Notes: generated by a model from the sequence alone, not told the origin. A stretch of 9,249 nt of DNA from A37T11 sp964546645 (GCA_964546645.1 CAZJKM010000108.1:1-9249); one strand, 5' to 3'. Positions 1 through 7,963 are shown, counted from the first letter of the stretch. Program-made: numbers and translations.

Positions 1-348
1 CCGTTCCTCCGCAGATGCCCGGGGTAACCCGAATGCAATATTCCGGGAAATGGTGAGGTGGGGGAACAGGGCATAATCCTGAAACAGCAACCCAATGCCG
101 CGCCTGCTTGCCGGCACTGACTTCTTCCCCGATACCAGCACCCGCCCCGATAACGAAATAGTTCCGCTGTCGGGGTGTTCCAATCCGGCGATCATCCGGA
201 GCAGTGTGGTTTTCCCTGACCCGCTTTCTCCCACCAAGGCGAGCAGTTCGCCCGCCTGCAGATCAAACGAAACACGGGAAACAGCATACGCGGTACCCCT
301 GTGATACCGTTTGCTGATGCCATCCACGCGCAGTACCGGATTATCCAT
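1..348 (-). CDS. Iron(III)-type ABC transporter ATP-binding protein, N-terminal part
   Basis: Cytoplasmic ATPase subunit that would power the permease encoded just upstream, probably for ferric iron import. Only the first 116 codons are present; the reading frame stays open to base 1, so the signature motif, Walker B and C-terminal half lie outside the window. Visible: Walker A GESGSGKTT at residues 40-48, and the Q-loop region LLFQDYALFPHLT around residues 87-99 with Q90. That last stretch, followed by NIAFGL, is typical of the FbpC/CysA/PotA-like importer ATPases and fits FbpC best. The ATG (complement of 346-348) lies within the last codons of the permease gene, an 8-base overlap that suggests translational coupling. 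Substrate assignment rests on the permease rather than on this fragment; ATPases of other importers look similar. Confidence 0.9.
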   Translation of the reverse strand, partial: MDNPVLRVDGISKRYHRGTAYAVSRVSFDLQAGELLALVGESGSGKTTLLRMIAGLEHPDSGTISLSGRVLVSGKKSVPASRRGIGLLFQDYALFPHLTISRNIAFGLPRASAEER

Positions 349-1975
349 GTGTATTTCCTTTCACGAGATTGTTCAGCAGGATGACGGGCAACAGGCCGAT
401 GGCCACAACGCACAGGGACGCGTTGGCAGATTCTGCTATCTGTTCATTCGTGGCCAGGTCAAACGCCTTTGTTGCCAGCGTGTGGAAATTAAATGGCCGG
501 AGGATCAGCGTCAGCGGAAGTTCCTTAATGGTATCCACAAAGACCAGCAGCAGTGCGGCACCCAGGCTGTTCCTGATGACCGGAATGTCAACCCGGAAGA
601 GTGTACGGGCAAACGAAGCGCCCAATATCAGGGATGCTTCGGAAATATGGGCACCTGCCTTCTGGAATCCGGCTGATATGGCATGGTAGGCAACGGCCAT
701 GAACCGCACGGTATAGGCAAAAACCAGCATCGATACGGTCAGGGAAAGGTACAAGCCACCGGATCCGGTGAACAGCCTGACCAACCATTTGTCCAGCGTT
801 ACCACCGGAAGATAAATGCCGATGGCAATGACTGCCCCGGGAATGGCATAGCCGAGAACAGACAACTGGGATGCGTATTGCACCCATGGGATACGGTTTA
901 TCCTTGCTGAATACAGTAATAGGGTGGCCAGTAACACGATCAACGCAGCGGAGAAAAGGGCCAACAGGAAACTGTTGGCTACCAGTGACCAGAAAGCCGT
1001 ATCGATTACCTTATGAGCGGTCAGGTACACCCAGTAGATAACCTGTGCCAGCGGAAACACAAAACTTACCAGCAATACCAACGTACACGCAGCGACTGCT
1101 ATAACCATCGCCGGGCCATGCAATCGCCTGCGTACAGGCTGCCTGTGTCCGCCGCTCCGGCCTGTAAACGCCCTGCTCCCACGTTGTCCCCTTTCCATCC
1201 ACAGCATCGCAACAACAAACAGCATCAGGATAGCCGACAATCTGATACCTGTACTGACGTCACCCATGGAGAACCATGCCCTGAAAATCCCGGTGGTAAA
1301 GGTATCCACACCGTAATATTTGACGGTACCGTAATCATTGAGCACCTCCATGCCGATCAATGCCAACCCTGCGATGATAGCCGGCCGGGCCATCGGCAAT
1401 GCGATTTTCAGGAAAATCTGCCATTGGCTGCACCCCAGCGTGGAAGCGGCATCCAGCAGGTCCCTGGACCGGGTTACGAACGTTGTCCGGCAGATGACAT
1501 ACAGATAAGGAAAAAGGCTCATGGATAGTACAAAAATGGCTCCCCCTATGTTCATGATATCGAAGATCGGTCCGGTCATATCCAGGCCGGCCCGGTTCCT
1601 CAGAAAGGTATTTACCGGCCCGGTATATTCAAGCAGCCCGACATAGCTGTAGGCCATCATGTAAGCCGGGAAGGAAAGCGGGAGGATCAGCAGCCATTCG
1701 AAAAGCTTCCTTCCCGGAAAGCGGTAAACGGAGACAACCCATGCTGTGCCGACACCTGTTACCAGTGTCACAGCCGACACGCCCGCCAACAGCAGCAAGG
1801 TCGAGGGTACATAGTGGGTCAGCAACCGGCCGGCGATATATGGCCACTGTGGACCGGCCGTATCGAAAATCCGGATGGCCAACGTTAGCGCAGGTATAGA
1901 TACCAGCAGGAAAATCAGCAAGGCCAGTAATGTCCATCCGTTATACCAGGGGTATTTCAGTTTTGTTTCTTTCAT
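341..1975 (-). CDS. Iron(III)-type ABC transporter permease, two-domain (FbpB-like)
   Basis: Inner-membrane channel subunit, 544 aa, the usual size for the fused FbpB/ThiP type in which two permease domains sit in one chain. Hydrophobic segments occur near residues 13-35, 57-82, 92-113, 143-163, 198-212, 244-260, 288-312, 332-356, 370-392, 407-428, 470-482 and 521-536. Each half carries an EAA-type loop for docking the ATPase: D175-P194 (DAASTLG then ALP) and E446-P465 (EASLILG then DIP). The stretch LNDYGTVKYYGVDTFTTGIF (212-231) and the later KELPLTLILRPFNFHTLAT (484-502) resemble ferric-iron permeases more than the thiamine permease ThiP, though ThiP cannot be fully excluded. A basic linker (about 261-287) separates the halves. 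It is the first gene of its operon within the window and faces fur across 151 bases. No periplasmic binding protein gene precedes it. Confidence 0.9.
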   Translation of the reverse strand: MKETKLKYPWYNGWTLLALLIFLLVSIPALTLAIRIFDTAGPQWPYIAGRLLTHYVPSTLLLLAGVSAVTLVTGVGTAWVVSVYRFPGRKLFEWLLILPLSFPAYMMAYSYVGLLEYTGPVNTFLRNRAGLDMTGPIFDIMNIGGAIFVLSMSLFPYLYVICRTTFVTRSRDLLDAASTLGCSQWQIFLKIALPMARPAIIAGLALIGMEVLNDYGTVKYYGVDTFTTGIFRAWFSMGDVSTGIRLSAILMLFVVAMLWMERGQRGSRAFTGRSGGHRQPVRRRLHGPAMVIAVAACTLVLLVSFVFPLAQVIYWVYLTAHKVIDTAFWSLVANSFLLALFSAALIVLLATLLLYSARINRIPWVQYASQLSVLGYAIPGAVIAIGIYLPVVTLDKWLVRLFTGSGGLYLSLTVSMLVFAYTVRFMAVAYHAISAGFQKAGAHISEASLILGASFARTLFRVDIPVIRNSLGAALLLVFVDTIKELPLTLILRPFNFHTLATKAFDLATNEQIAESANASLCVVAIGLLPVILLNNLVKGNTHG

Positions 1976-2021
1976 TCAGTGTGTCCGGTATGGCCCGGAT
2001 CAACCCTATTTAGTGGTTCAG

Positions 2022-2029
2022 CAAAGTTA
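2022..2029 (-). promoter_or_regulatory. Possible -7 element for the transporter operon
   Basis: On the minus strand this reads TAACTTTG, matching the Bacteroidota -7 consensus TAnnTTTG. It lies 46 bases upstream of the permease ATG. No TTTG is present at the expected distance of about 20 bases upstream (near 2050-2053), so the promoter would be incomplete or activator-dependent. An 8-base match with two free positions can arise by chance. Confidence 0.3.
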
Positions 2030-2074
2030 AACAATAATGGTAAGACTCCGGCCCTGCAACGTGCCATGGTTTCT

Positions 2075-2106
2075 TTTGTATATCATAACAATTTTATCTA
2101 AATTTG
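2075..2106 (+). promoter_or_regulatory. Bacteroidota-type promoter for fur
   Basis: The -33 element TTTG at 2075-2078 is followed after 20 bases by TAAATTTG at 2099-2106, an exact match to the Bacteroidota housekeeping sigma consensus TTTG/TAnnTTTG with normal spacing. Transcription would begin at about 2111-2114, leaving a leader of only about 15 bases before the fur ATG. No comparable promoter was seen in the short gaps further down, so this promoter could serve the downstream genes as well. Confidence 0.75.
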
Positions 2107-2116
2107 TACCTTAATC

Positions 2117-2121
2117 AGGAG
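2117..2121 (+). promoter_or_regulatory. Ribosome binding site of fur
   Basis: AGGAG lies five bases before the ATG at 2127. It supports that start, and it stands out because the other genes here show no clear Shine-Dalgarno sequence, as is common in Bacteroidota. Confidence 0.6.
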
Positions 2122-2126
2122 ACGAT

Positions 2127-2633
2127 ATGTCAGCAAAAGAGAATGCGGGGATGGCCCGGAAGATTTTCGAGGCTTATCTTGAAAATAAAAGCCTCCGGAA
2201 AACACCGGAGCGGTTTGCCATATTGGAGGAAATTTACTCCCGCAATGATCACTTTGATGTGGAATCACTATATATCCACATGAAAAATAAAAAGTACCGT
2301 GTAAGCCGTGCCACTGTTTACAACACCCTGGAACTATTGGTTTCCTGTGACCTGGTGACCAAACACCAGTTCGGCAAAAACATGGCCCAGTTTGAAAAAT
2401 CATACGGCTATAAGCAGCACGATCATATCATCTGTATTGAATGTGGCAAAGTGGTTGAATTTTGCGACCCACGTATCCACCAGATACAGAGCATGATGGG
2501 AGACTTGCTTAAATTTGAAATTAAACACCATTCATTGAATCTGTATGGATTTTGCCATGACTGTGTTTCCAAAAGAGACGCGGATAAGCCAGCCAAACCG
2601 GCAACGGTCAGTGAACTGGAGCACGCTTCTTAA
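2127..2633 (+). CDS. fur: Fur-family metal-responsive transcriptional repressor
   Basis: DNA-binding cytoplasmic repressor, 168 aa, slightly longer than the usual 140-150 because of a hydrophilic C-terminal tail (about 149-168). The N-terminal winged helix spans about residues 10-85, with LRKTPERFAILEEI (23-36) and the recognition-helix stretch YRVSRATVYNTLELL (57-71). Metal ligands typical of the family are visible: H42, E90, H98, H100, E111 and H134/H135. Two CxxC pairs (C103/C106 and C143/C146) would form the structural zinc site. The motif HDHIICIECGKVVEF is classic Fur. Sequence alone does not separate Fur from PerR or Zur; position opposite a ferric-iron type transporter favours iron sensing. 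It has its own strong promoter and RBS. The start at 2127 is supported by both. purA follows 84 bases downstream, a gene pair I recall as recurrent in Bacteroidota. Confidence 0.93.
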   Translation: MSAKENAGMARKIFEAYLENKSLRKTPERFAILEEIYSRNDHFDVESLYIHMKNKKYRVSRATVYNTLELLVSCDLVTKHQFGKNMAQFEKSYGYKQHDHIICIECGKVVEFCDPRIHQIQSMMGDLLKFEIKHHSLNLYGFCHDCVSKRDADKPAKPATVSELEHAS

Positions 2634-2717
2634 TGACACACATGGTGCGCTTTCTGAAAAAGTCGGTTTACACACTGTCAGACCATCCATTTCTTACCAA
2701 ATCTTAATAGTATATAT

Positions 2718-3989
2718 ATGAACGTTGATGTGCTTTTGGGCCTGCAATGGGGCGACGAAGGTAAAGGGAAAATTGTTGATGTACTTTGCCCGGAATACGA
2801 CCTGATAGCCCGGTTCCAGGGCGGGCCCAATGCAGGGCATACACTGGAATTTGACGGGCAAAAATATGTGTTGAATACCATTCCGTCGGGCATTTTTAAC
2901 CCCGGTACGCTGAATCTGATCGGCAACGGGGTGGTGATCGATCCCATCATCCTGAAGCGGGAGCTGGATAACCTGAAAAAAAACGGCTTTGATCCGGTTG
3001 GCTCCGGCAAGCTGGTCATTGCCCGCAAAGCGCATCTCATCCTGCCTACCCACCAGTTGCTGGATGCGGCTTCTGAATCAAAAATGGGTGACGGGAAAAT
3101 CGGCTCCACCCTGAAGGGGATCGGGCCTACCTATATGGACAAGACCGGCCGTAACGGTCTGCGGGTGGGCGATACGCAGTTGCCTGATTTCCTCGAACGG
3201 TATCAGAAGCTGGTGGAAAAGCATAAATCCATCCTTGGTCATTACGGTGATATTGCCGATTTCAGCGACCGGGAGAAGGCTTTCTTTGAGGCCATTGAGT
3301 TTCTGAAAACGATTCCGCAGGTCGACAGTGAACACCTGGTGAACGGCTACCTGGCAGAAGGGAAAAAGGTGCTGGCCGAAGGTGCGCAGGGAACCCTGCT
3401 GGATATTGATTTCGGTTCTTACCCGTTCGTTACCTCGTCTAATACGACCACCGCCGGTGCCTGCACCGGCTTGGGCATTGCCCCTAATAAAATCGGTAAA
3501 GTGATCGGCATTTTTAAAGCCTACTGTACACGTGTGGGCGGCGGTCCTTTCCCGACCGAACTGGAAAATGAAACGGGTGAACAACTGCGGCAGATCGGCC
3601 ATGAGTTCGGCGCCACCACCGGACGTGCGCGCCGTACCGGCTGGATTGACCTTCCTGCCCTGCGTTACGCCATCATGCTGAACGGGGTAACAGAGCTGGT
3701 GATGACCAAGGCGGATGTGCTCAGCGGTTTTGAACAGATCTATGCCTGTACGCACTATATCCATAACGGCGAAAAGATAGATTATATGCCGTATGATATC
3801 AATACCATCAAACCAGAGCCGGTATATGAAGCAATCCGGGGCTGGAACCAGGACCTGACCGGTATTACCAGCGCAGAAGATCTTCCGGAGACATTGGTTG
3901 CTTACATCCGGTACCTGGAAAAGGCGCTGCAGGTACCCGTCAGGTACCTGTCTGTGGGTCCCGACCGGAAGCAGACACTGGTGCTGTAA
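2718..3989 (+). CDS. purA: Adenylosuccinate synthase
   Basis: Cytosolic enzyme that joins IMP and aspartate using GTP to give adenylosuccinate, the first committed step from IMP to AMP. At 423 aa it is full length (family about 425-430). Visible motifs: the phosphate loop GDEGKGK at residues 12-18 with the catalytic D13; GGPNAGHT at 35-42 with the catalytic H41; GIGPTYMDKTGRNGLR in the IMP-binding region; EGAQGTLLDIDFGSYPFVTS; and the aspartate/GTP loop GATTGRARRTGW, followed by TKADVLSGFEQI in the guanine-binding region. No essential residue appears to be missing. The ATG at 2718 follows a TA-rich run without a Shine-Dalgarno sequence, and the N-terminus starts directly at the family's first beta strand. 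The 84-base gap after fur shows no clear terminator or TTTG/TAnnTTTG promoter, so co-transcription with fur is plausible. Confidence 0.98.
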   Translation: MNVDVLLGLQWGDEGKGKIVDVLCPEYDLIARFQGGPNAGHTLEFDGQKYVLNTIPSGIFNPGTLNLIGNGVVIDPIILKRELDNLKKNGFDPVGSGKLVIARKAHLILPTHQLLDAASESKMGDGKIGSTLKGIGPTYMDKTGRNGLRVGDTQLPDFLERYQKLVEKHKSILGHYGDIADFSDREKAFFEAIEFLKTIPQVDSEHLVNGYLAEGKKVLAEGAQGTLLDIDFGSYPFVTSSNTTTAGACTGLGIAPNKIGKVIGIFKAYCTRVGGGPFPTELENETGEQLRQIGHEFGATTGRARRTGWIDLPALRYAIMLNGVTELVMTKADVLSGFEQIYACTHYIHNGEKIDYMPYDINTIKPEPVYEAIRGWNQDLTGITSAEDLPETLVAYIRYLEKALQVPVRYLSVGPDRKQTLVL

Positions 3990-4008
3990 GCCAAACGATT
4001 GCTATCCC

Positions 4009-5304
4009 ATGGCAGCCTATTATTATCACCCGACGGACCTGAACCTGTTTGCCGAAAAGGCGCTGGCCTGGGCAGCGGGATTTGAGAGTGCCTGCTGCCT
4101 GGATGCCAATGGCTACAGTGACCCGTATGGCCGGCTCGACCGGTTTATTGCGGTGGGGGAAAAAGAGGGGTTTGTTTCAAACGGAAGCGATACCTTCGCG
4201 GGCCTTCAGCAGTTTATCGATACGCATCCGGGGGCATGGATCCCCGGTTTTCTGGCGTATGACCTGAAAAATGAAACGGAGGACCTCCGGACACGCCATC
4301 CCCGGCACCTCCCTTTTCCAGATGCTTATTTTTTTGTCCCGCAGTACACACTCCGTTTTTACGACGATGGAGTAGAAATACAGGCTGACGATCCGCAGCA
4401 GGTCATCCGCGTCATTGAACAGGCGGATCCGGCAACAGACGGGGACGCGACTGCACCTGCTCCGGCCATCAAAAGCAGAATGAGCCGCAACGAATACCTC
4501 GAAACATTCGAAAGCCTGCGGAAACACATCATTCGCGGTGACATTTATGAGGTAAACCTGTGCCAGGAATTTTATGCGGAGCATATACAGATCAATCCGC
4601 TGGCCACCTATCTGAAACTAAACAGGGTATCTCCTACCCCCTTTTCATGCTTCTTTAAATACCGGCAGCTGTATGTCCTGTCGGCTTCACCGGAGCGCTT
4701 CCTGCTGAAGAAAGGCCATCAGTTGATTGCTCAGCCTATCAAAGGCACCGCACCAAGAGACTCCGATCCGGATACAGACAAGCTCCTGAAACAGGAGCTG
4801 CGCACCAATGCGAAAGAGATCGCTGAAAATATCATGATCGTTGACCTGGTCAGGAATGACCTTACCCGGAGTGCCCGCCCAGGCAGCGTAAAAGCGGCAT
4901 CCCTCCTGGATGTCCACAGCTTCCGGCAGGTACATCAGCTTGTTTCCACGGTGGTCTGCGATATACAGCCCGGTCTGCCCGTAACCACCGCCATAAAAAA
5001 TACATTTCCGGCAGGCTCCATGACCGGTGCCCCTAAAATCAGTGCCATGGAACTGATCGACCGGTATGAATACAGCAGGCGCGGTGTTTATTCCGGGGCG
5101 GTCGGCTATTTCAGCCCGGACGGCGATTTCGATTTTAATGTAGTCATCCGCACGATGCTGTATGATGCGGTATCCGGATACCTGTCTTTCCATACCGGCG
5201 GGGCCATTACGGCCAATGCTGACGGGGATAAAGAGTACGGGGAGTGCCTGGTGAAAGCAAAGGCTATCCTGGAGGTTCTTAATCTGACAAATGTTTACGC
5301 ATAA
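4009..5304 (+). CDS. pabB: Aminodeoxychorismate synthase component I
   Basis: Chorismate-utilising enzyme, 431 aa, that makes 4-amino-4-deoxychorismate from chorismate and ammonia on the way to p-aminobenzoate and folate. The C-terminal chorismate-binding domain covers about residues 158-428. The decisive motif is PIKGT at 243-247: its lysine (K245) is the PabB hallmark, whereas anthranilate synthase TrpE normally has PIAGT. Other conserved stretches are NAKEIAENIMIVDLVRNDL (267-285), GSMTGAPK (336-343), YSGAVGYF (361-368) and HTGGAIT (395-401). The divergent N-terminal region (1-150) matches the tryptophan-site domain position. The frame is open back to 3898 inside purA, but homology-like sequence begins at the ATG at 4009, 19 bases after purA stops, so that start is preferred. 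No glutamine amidotransferase (pabA) or lyase (pabC) gene is adjacent. Its last 14 bases overlap the next gene. Confidence 0.92.
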   Translation: MAAYYYHPTDLNLFAEKALAWAAGFESACCLDANGYSDPYGRLDRFIAVGEKEGFVSNGSDTFAGLQQFIDTHPGAWIPGFLAYDLKNETEDLRTRHPRHLPFPDAYFFVPQYTLRFYDDGVEIQADDPQQVIRVIEQADPATDGDATAPAPAIKSRMSRNEYLETFESLRKHIIRGDIYEVNLCQEFYAEHIQINPLATYLKLNRVSPTPFSCFFKYRQLYVLSASPERFLLKKGHQLIAQPIKGTAPRDSDPDTDKLLKQELRTNAKEIAENIMIVDLVRNDLTRSARPGSVKAASLLDVHSFRQVHQLVSTVVCDIQPGLPVTTAIKNTFPAGSMTGAPKISAMELIDRYEYSRRGVYSGAVGYFSPDGDFDFNVVIRTMLYDAVSGYLSFHTGGAITANADGDKEYGECLVKAKAILEVLNLTNVYA

Positions 5305-6241
5305 AACATACGGCCCCTATATACTGCTGCTGTTCCTGCTGTTTACACAGCATGGTCTGGCACAGCGGGGATACCGCTATGAAGTCGGGTTCAGAAACGA
5401 TAACGACGTATACCTGCTGAATCGCCAGGACCAGTATTATACCAACGGCCTGATGCTCTATTTCCGGAAGGCTGTCGACACCTCCCTGCTGTCGGACAAA
5501 CTTGCCGGTTCTAACTGGGAAGTAACCACCGGACAAAAAATGTTCAACTCCTTTACGGCACAGATCCACCGGGTGGAAGATGTGGACCGCCCCATCACCG
5601 CTTACCTGTTCGTGAATGCGGGCCTGAATCGTTTCTACCGTAACGAGGCCGTTTTACACGTCGGAGCCGAAGCGGGGATGATCGGACAAAAAGCCCTGGG
5701 GCGCCCGGTCCAGGAGACCATTCACCGTATCTTCAGGCTTTATGATATCGCCGGGTGGGAGTACCAACTGGAGGAAGCAATAGGTGTAGACGTATCCGTA
5801 AGTTACCTTCACCTGCTGATACGTACGAAGAACAGGTGGTTCGATATGAGTGTACAAGGCTCCGCTACACTGGGCCTGAACCATACCGGGTTTTCTGCTG
5901 CGCCGGTACTCAGACTCGGCAAGCTTGGCAAACTGTATGAGTCGGCGTATACCCACAGCCGCATCGGATCGGCCACAAAACGGAGTGAATTGTTTTTCTT
6001 TTATGCACCCCATATACGTTATACGGCATATGATGCAACCATACAGGGCGGTTTTTTTCTCCAGGACAAAGGTCCGGTTACCACGAAACCATTCCCCTGG
6101 ATGTTCTCGCAACGGGTGGGGATGATGTACGCCCAAAACGCCATTACCCTGAATTTGGAATACTATTATAACACCAAAGAGGCACAGCGGGTATTCTTCA
6201 GGCACCAGTACGGGTCGCTGTCGGTTGCCTACAGGTTCTGA
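5291..6241 (+). CDS. LpxR-family outer-membrane protein (lipid A 3-O-deacylase-like, DUF2219)
   Basis: Predicted outer-membrane beta-barrel of 316 aa. The N-terminus has a signal peptide (hydrophobic core about residues 9-19, cleavage probably after GLA at 22-24), and the chain ends in aromatic-rich SVAYRF with a terminal Phe, the classic barrel assembly signal. Family features are NDND at 36-39 followed by DQYYTNGL (47-54), DRP at 99-101, H145 in the ETIHRIF stretch, and GWEYQL (155-160), matching the order seen in LpxR proteins (END, DRYYTNG, DRP, catalytic His, GWDNQL). Known LpxR enzymes remove the 3'-acyloxyacyl chain of lipid A, but several positions are divergent here, for example TAYLF after DRP where AGWLY is usual, so activity is uncertain. 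The ATG at 5291 overlaps the pabB end by 14 bases. The next gene starts 11 bases later. Confidence 0.75.
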   Translation: MFTHKTYGPYILLLFLLFTQHGLAQRGYRYEVGFRNDNDVYLLNRQDQYYTNGLMLYFRKAVDTSLLSDKLAGSNWEVTTGQKMFNSFTAQIHRVEDVDRPITAYLFVNAGLNRFYRNEAVLHVGAEAGMIGQKALGRPVQETIHRIFRLYDIAGWEYQLEEAIGVDVSVSYLHLLIRTKNRWFDMSVQGSATLGLNHTGFSAAPVLRLGKLGKLYESAYTHSRIGSATKRSELFFFYAPHIRYTAYDATIQGGFFLQDKGPVTTKPFPWMFSQRVGMMYAQNAITLNLEYYYNTKEAQRVFFRHQYGSLSVAYRF

Positions 6242-6252
6242 ACATAACGCAT

Positions 6253-7863
6253 ATGGCATGTATCACAAAAACCGGGATTTTATTAGGGTGGCTCGTACCG
6301 GTCTTCGTGCTGGCCGCACAGCCTCCCCGTGCAGAAAAATTTAACAGGTATGAGCTGATATTTACCAGCGACGTGACCTATCAGAACCCGCTTCAGATGG
6401 GAAAAGCGCTTGAGGTCACTTTTTCATCCCCTTCCGGGAAAGAAAAGACGGTCCGGGGTTTCTGGGATGGGGGCCTGATATGGAAAACACGGTTTATGCC
6501 GGACGAAACAGGAACCTGGTCTTTTAATACCGTTTCTTCCGATGCACGGAACAAAGGATTACACCACCGCAAGGGTACTTTTGAATGCATAGAAAACCGT
6601 AAAAAACATGCTATCCACCGGCATGGTCCCGTCCGAAGCAATGAAGGGCACTATCACCTGTCGCATGCTGACGGCACTCCTTTTTTCTGGCTGGGCTGCA
6701 CGGCATGGAACGGTCCCCTCAAATCCACGGAAGCAGAATGGGAAACGTACCTTCGTCACCGCGCCTCACACGATTACACGGTCATACAATTCGTTACTAC
6801 GCCGTGGCGGGGGTGCGACAAAAACAGTGAAGGACTAACCGCTTTTCAAGGGAGAGACACCATCCATATTCACCCTGAATTTTTCAGGCGCTTAGATCAG
6901 CGGATCGATCAGATCAATGCCTACGGATTGGTGGCTGCCCCGGTTCTGTTATGGGCCTTTCCGGGAAGAGGCAAGGAACTGAACCCCGGCTATTTCCTGC
7001 CGGATGACCAGGCAGCATTGCTCGCTACGTATATGGTAGCAAGATACGGGGCGAACCATGTGGTGTGGCTGCTGGGCGGGGATGGTGATTACACCGGGAA
7101 ATACGAGCAGCGCTGGAAAACGATTGGCAAAGAAGTGTTTGGTGATGGAAAGTTCCAGGGACCGGTGGCACTGCACCCGAAAGGAGGTTCATGGATCGGA
7201 GAGATTTATAAAGATGAAACCTGGCTCGATATCGTCGGGTACCAGAGTGGGCATGGTCATAGTGAATCCATTATCCGCGGCATCACAACCGGAGATGTCG
7301 CTACGAACTGGAAAAACATTCCACCAAAACCGCTGATTAATCTTGAGCCTGTTTACGATGAAATACGGCCTAACCTTACGGGGAAAGTCATACGCAGTGC
7401 TTGTTACCGAAGTTTATTTTCAGCACCTGTTTCCGGGATTACATACGGGGCTAACGGTATCTGGCCGTGGCTCCGGAAAGGAGAAAAAATACTAAATCAT
7501 GGAGATGCTCCGTGGACCTCCACGTGGCAGCAATCCCTGGAACTGCCTGCTTCCATACAGATGGGTTATCTGGCGCGCTTTTTTAAGAAGCTGCCGTGGT
7601 GGGATTTTTATCCTGCCCAGGAACTGCTGGTCAGCCAACCCGGAGACCAGGAAGCCGATGCGTTTGTTTCGGTGATCAAAACGCCGGATGATAACATGAT
7701 ACTGATCTATCTCCCCGACGGATCACCGGTTGAAATAAGGAAGGCCGCGAAATACAGCTATTCAGCAAAATGGTTTAATCCGGCCACCAACGAATATACA
7801 AAGGGAACTGTTACAGATAACGGAACAGTCATCAGCGTTACCCCTCCGTCCGAAACCGATATG
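6253..7863 (+). CDS. Secreted DUF5060/DUF4038 glycoside hydrolase, C-terminus lost in assembly gap
   Basis: Exported carbohydrate-active enzyme; 537 codons are present before the N run. A signal peptide occupies about residues 1-22 (hydrophobic 9-21, then AAQ), with no lipobox. Residues about 28-112 look like a DUF5060 beta-sandwich (FNRYELIF, RGFWDGG, TRFMPDETGTWSF). Residues about 124-455 look like the DUF4038 apiosidase-like TIM barrel, with FFWLGCTAWNGP, VWLLGGDGDY and LINLEPVYDE. By analogy with the GH140 apiosidase BT1012, D277 and E365 would be the acid/base and nucleophile; that mapping is from memory and motif position. Residues about 456-537 fit the C-terminal collagen-binding-like sandwich (AKWFNPATNEYTKGTV). 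The family commonly ends a few residues after this point with a DWVL-like strand, so probably only about 10-20 residues are missing. It starts 11 bases after the LpxR-like gene. Substrate is unknown; no SusC/SusD pair is present in the window. Confidence 0.82.
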
Positions 7864-7963
7864 NNNNNNNNNNNNNNNNNNNNNNNNNNNNNNNNNNNNN
7901 NNNNNNNNNNNNNNNNNNNNNNNNNNNNNNNNNNNNNNNNNNNNNNNNNNNNNNNNNNNNNNN
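7864..7963. other. Assembly gap of 100 N
   Basis: Exactly 100 unknown bases, the conventional placeholder for a scaffold gap of unknown size. It interrupts the glycoside hydrolase gene on the left and a membrane-protein gene on the right. The number of bases or genes lost cannot be read from the sequence, and continuity of the two flanks depends on the scaffolding evidence. Confidence 0.97.

Larger units (their letters stand above)
1976..2126. promoter_or_regulatory. Divergent intergenic region between the iron transporter and fur
   Basis: This 151-base non-coding stretch carries the control signals for both directions. A full Bacteroidota-type promoter faces fur (2075-2106), and a lone -7-like element faces the permease (2022-2029). 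The right half is AT-rich. I found no convincing 7-1-7 inverted repeat of the classical Fur-box type, so Fur control of either operon is inferred from position, not read from an operator. Confidence 0.7.

Noticed and set aside
1013..1528. Open frame of 171 codons on the plus strand opposite the permease
   Set aside because: The translation is rich in His, Gln, Pro and Arg without any motif, as expected of the antisense of a hydrophobic membrane protein.
2079..2098. Possible Fur-box-like AT-rich sequence between the two promoter elements of fur
   Set aside because: Although AT-rich with scattered ATCAT and TTTAT pieces, the two halves do not form a convincing inverted repeat, so I do not call it an operator.
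3078..3764. Open frame of 228 codons on the minus strand opposite purA
   Set aside because: It lies wholly inside a highly conserved gene, its codons mirror the purA frame, and its translation shows no domain or promoter. It is a shadow of GC-rich coding sequence.
3934..3952. Short GGTACC-containing repeat near the end of purA
   Set aside because: It is a few bases long and encodes conserved purA residues, so it is probably a coincidence of codon use.
3898..4008. In-frame upstream extension of pabB by 37 codons inside purA
   Set aside because: The extension is a shifted reading of the conserved purA C-terminus, is rich in Trp, Cys and Arg, and shows no resemblance to PabB. The ATG at 4009 gives a normal-length protein.
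4687..5193. Open frame of 168 codons on the minus strand opposite pabB
   Set aside because: It is fully contained in the strongly conserved chorismate-binding domain and has no recognisable features of its own.
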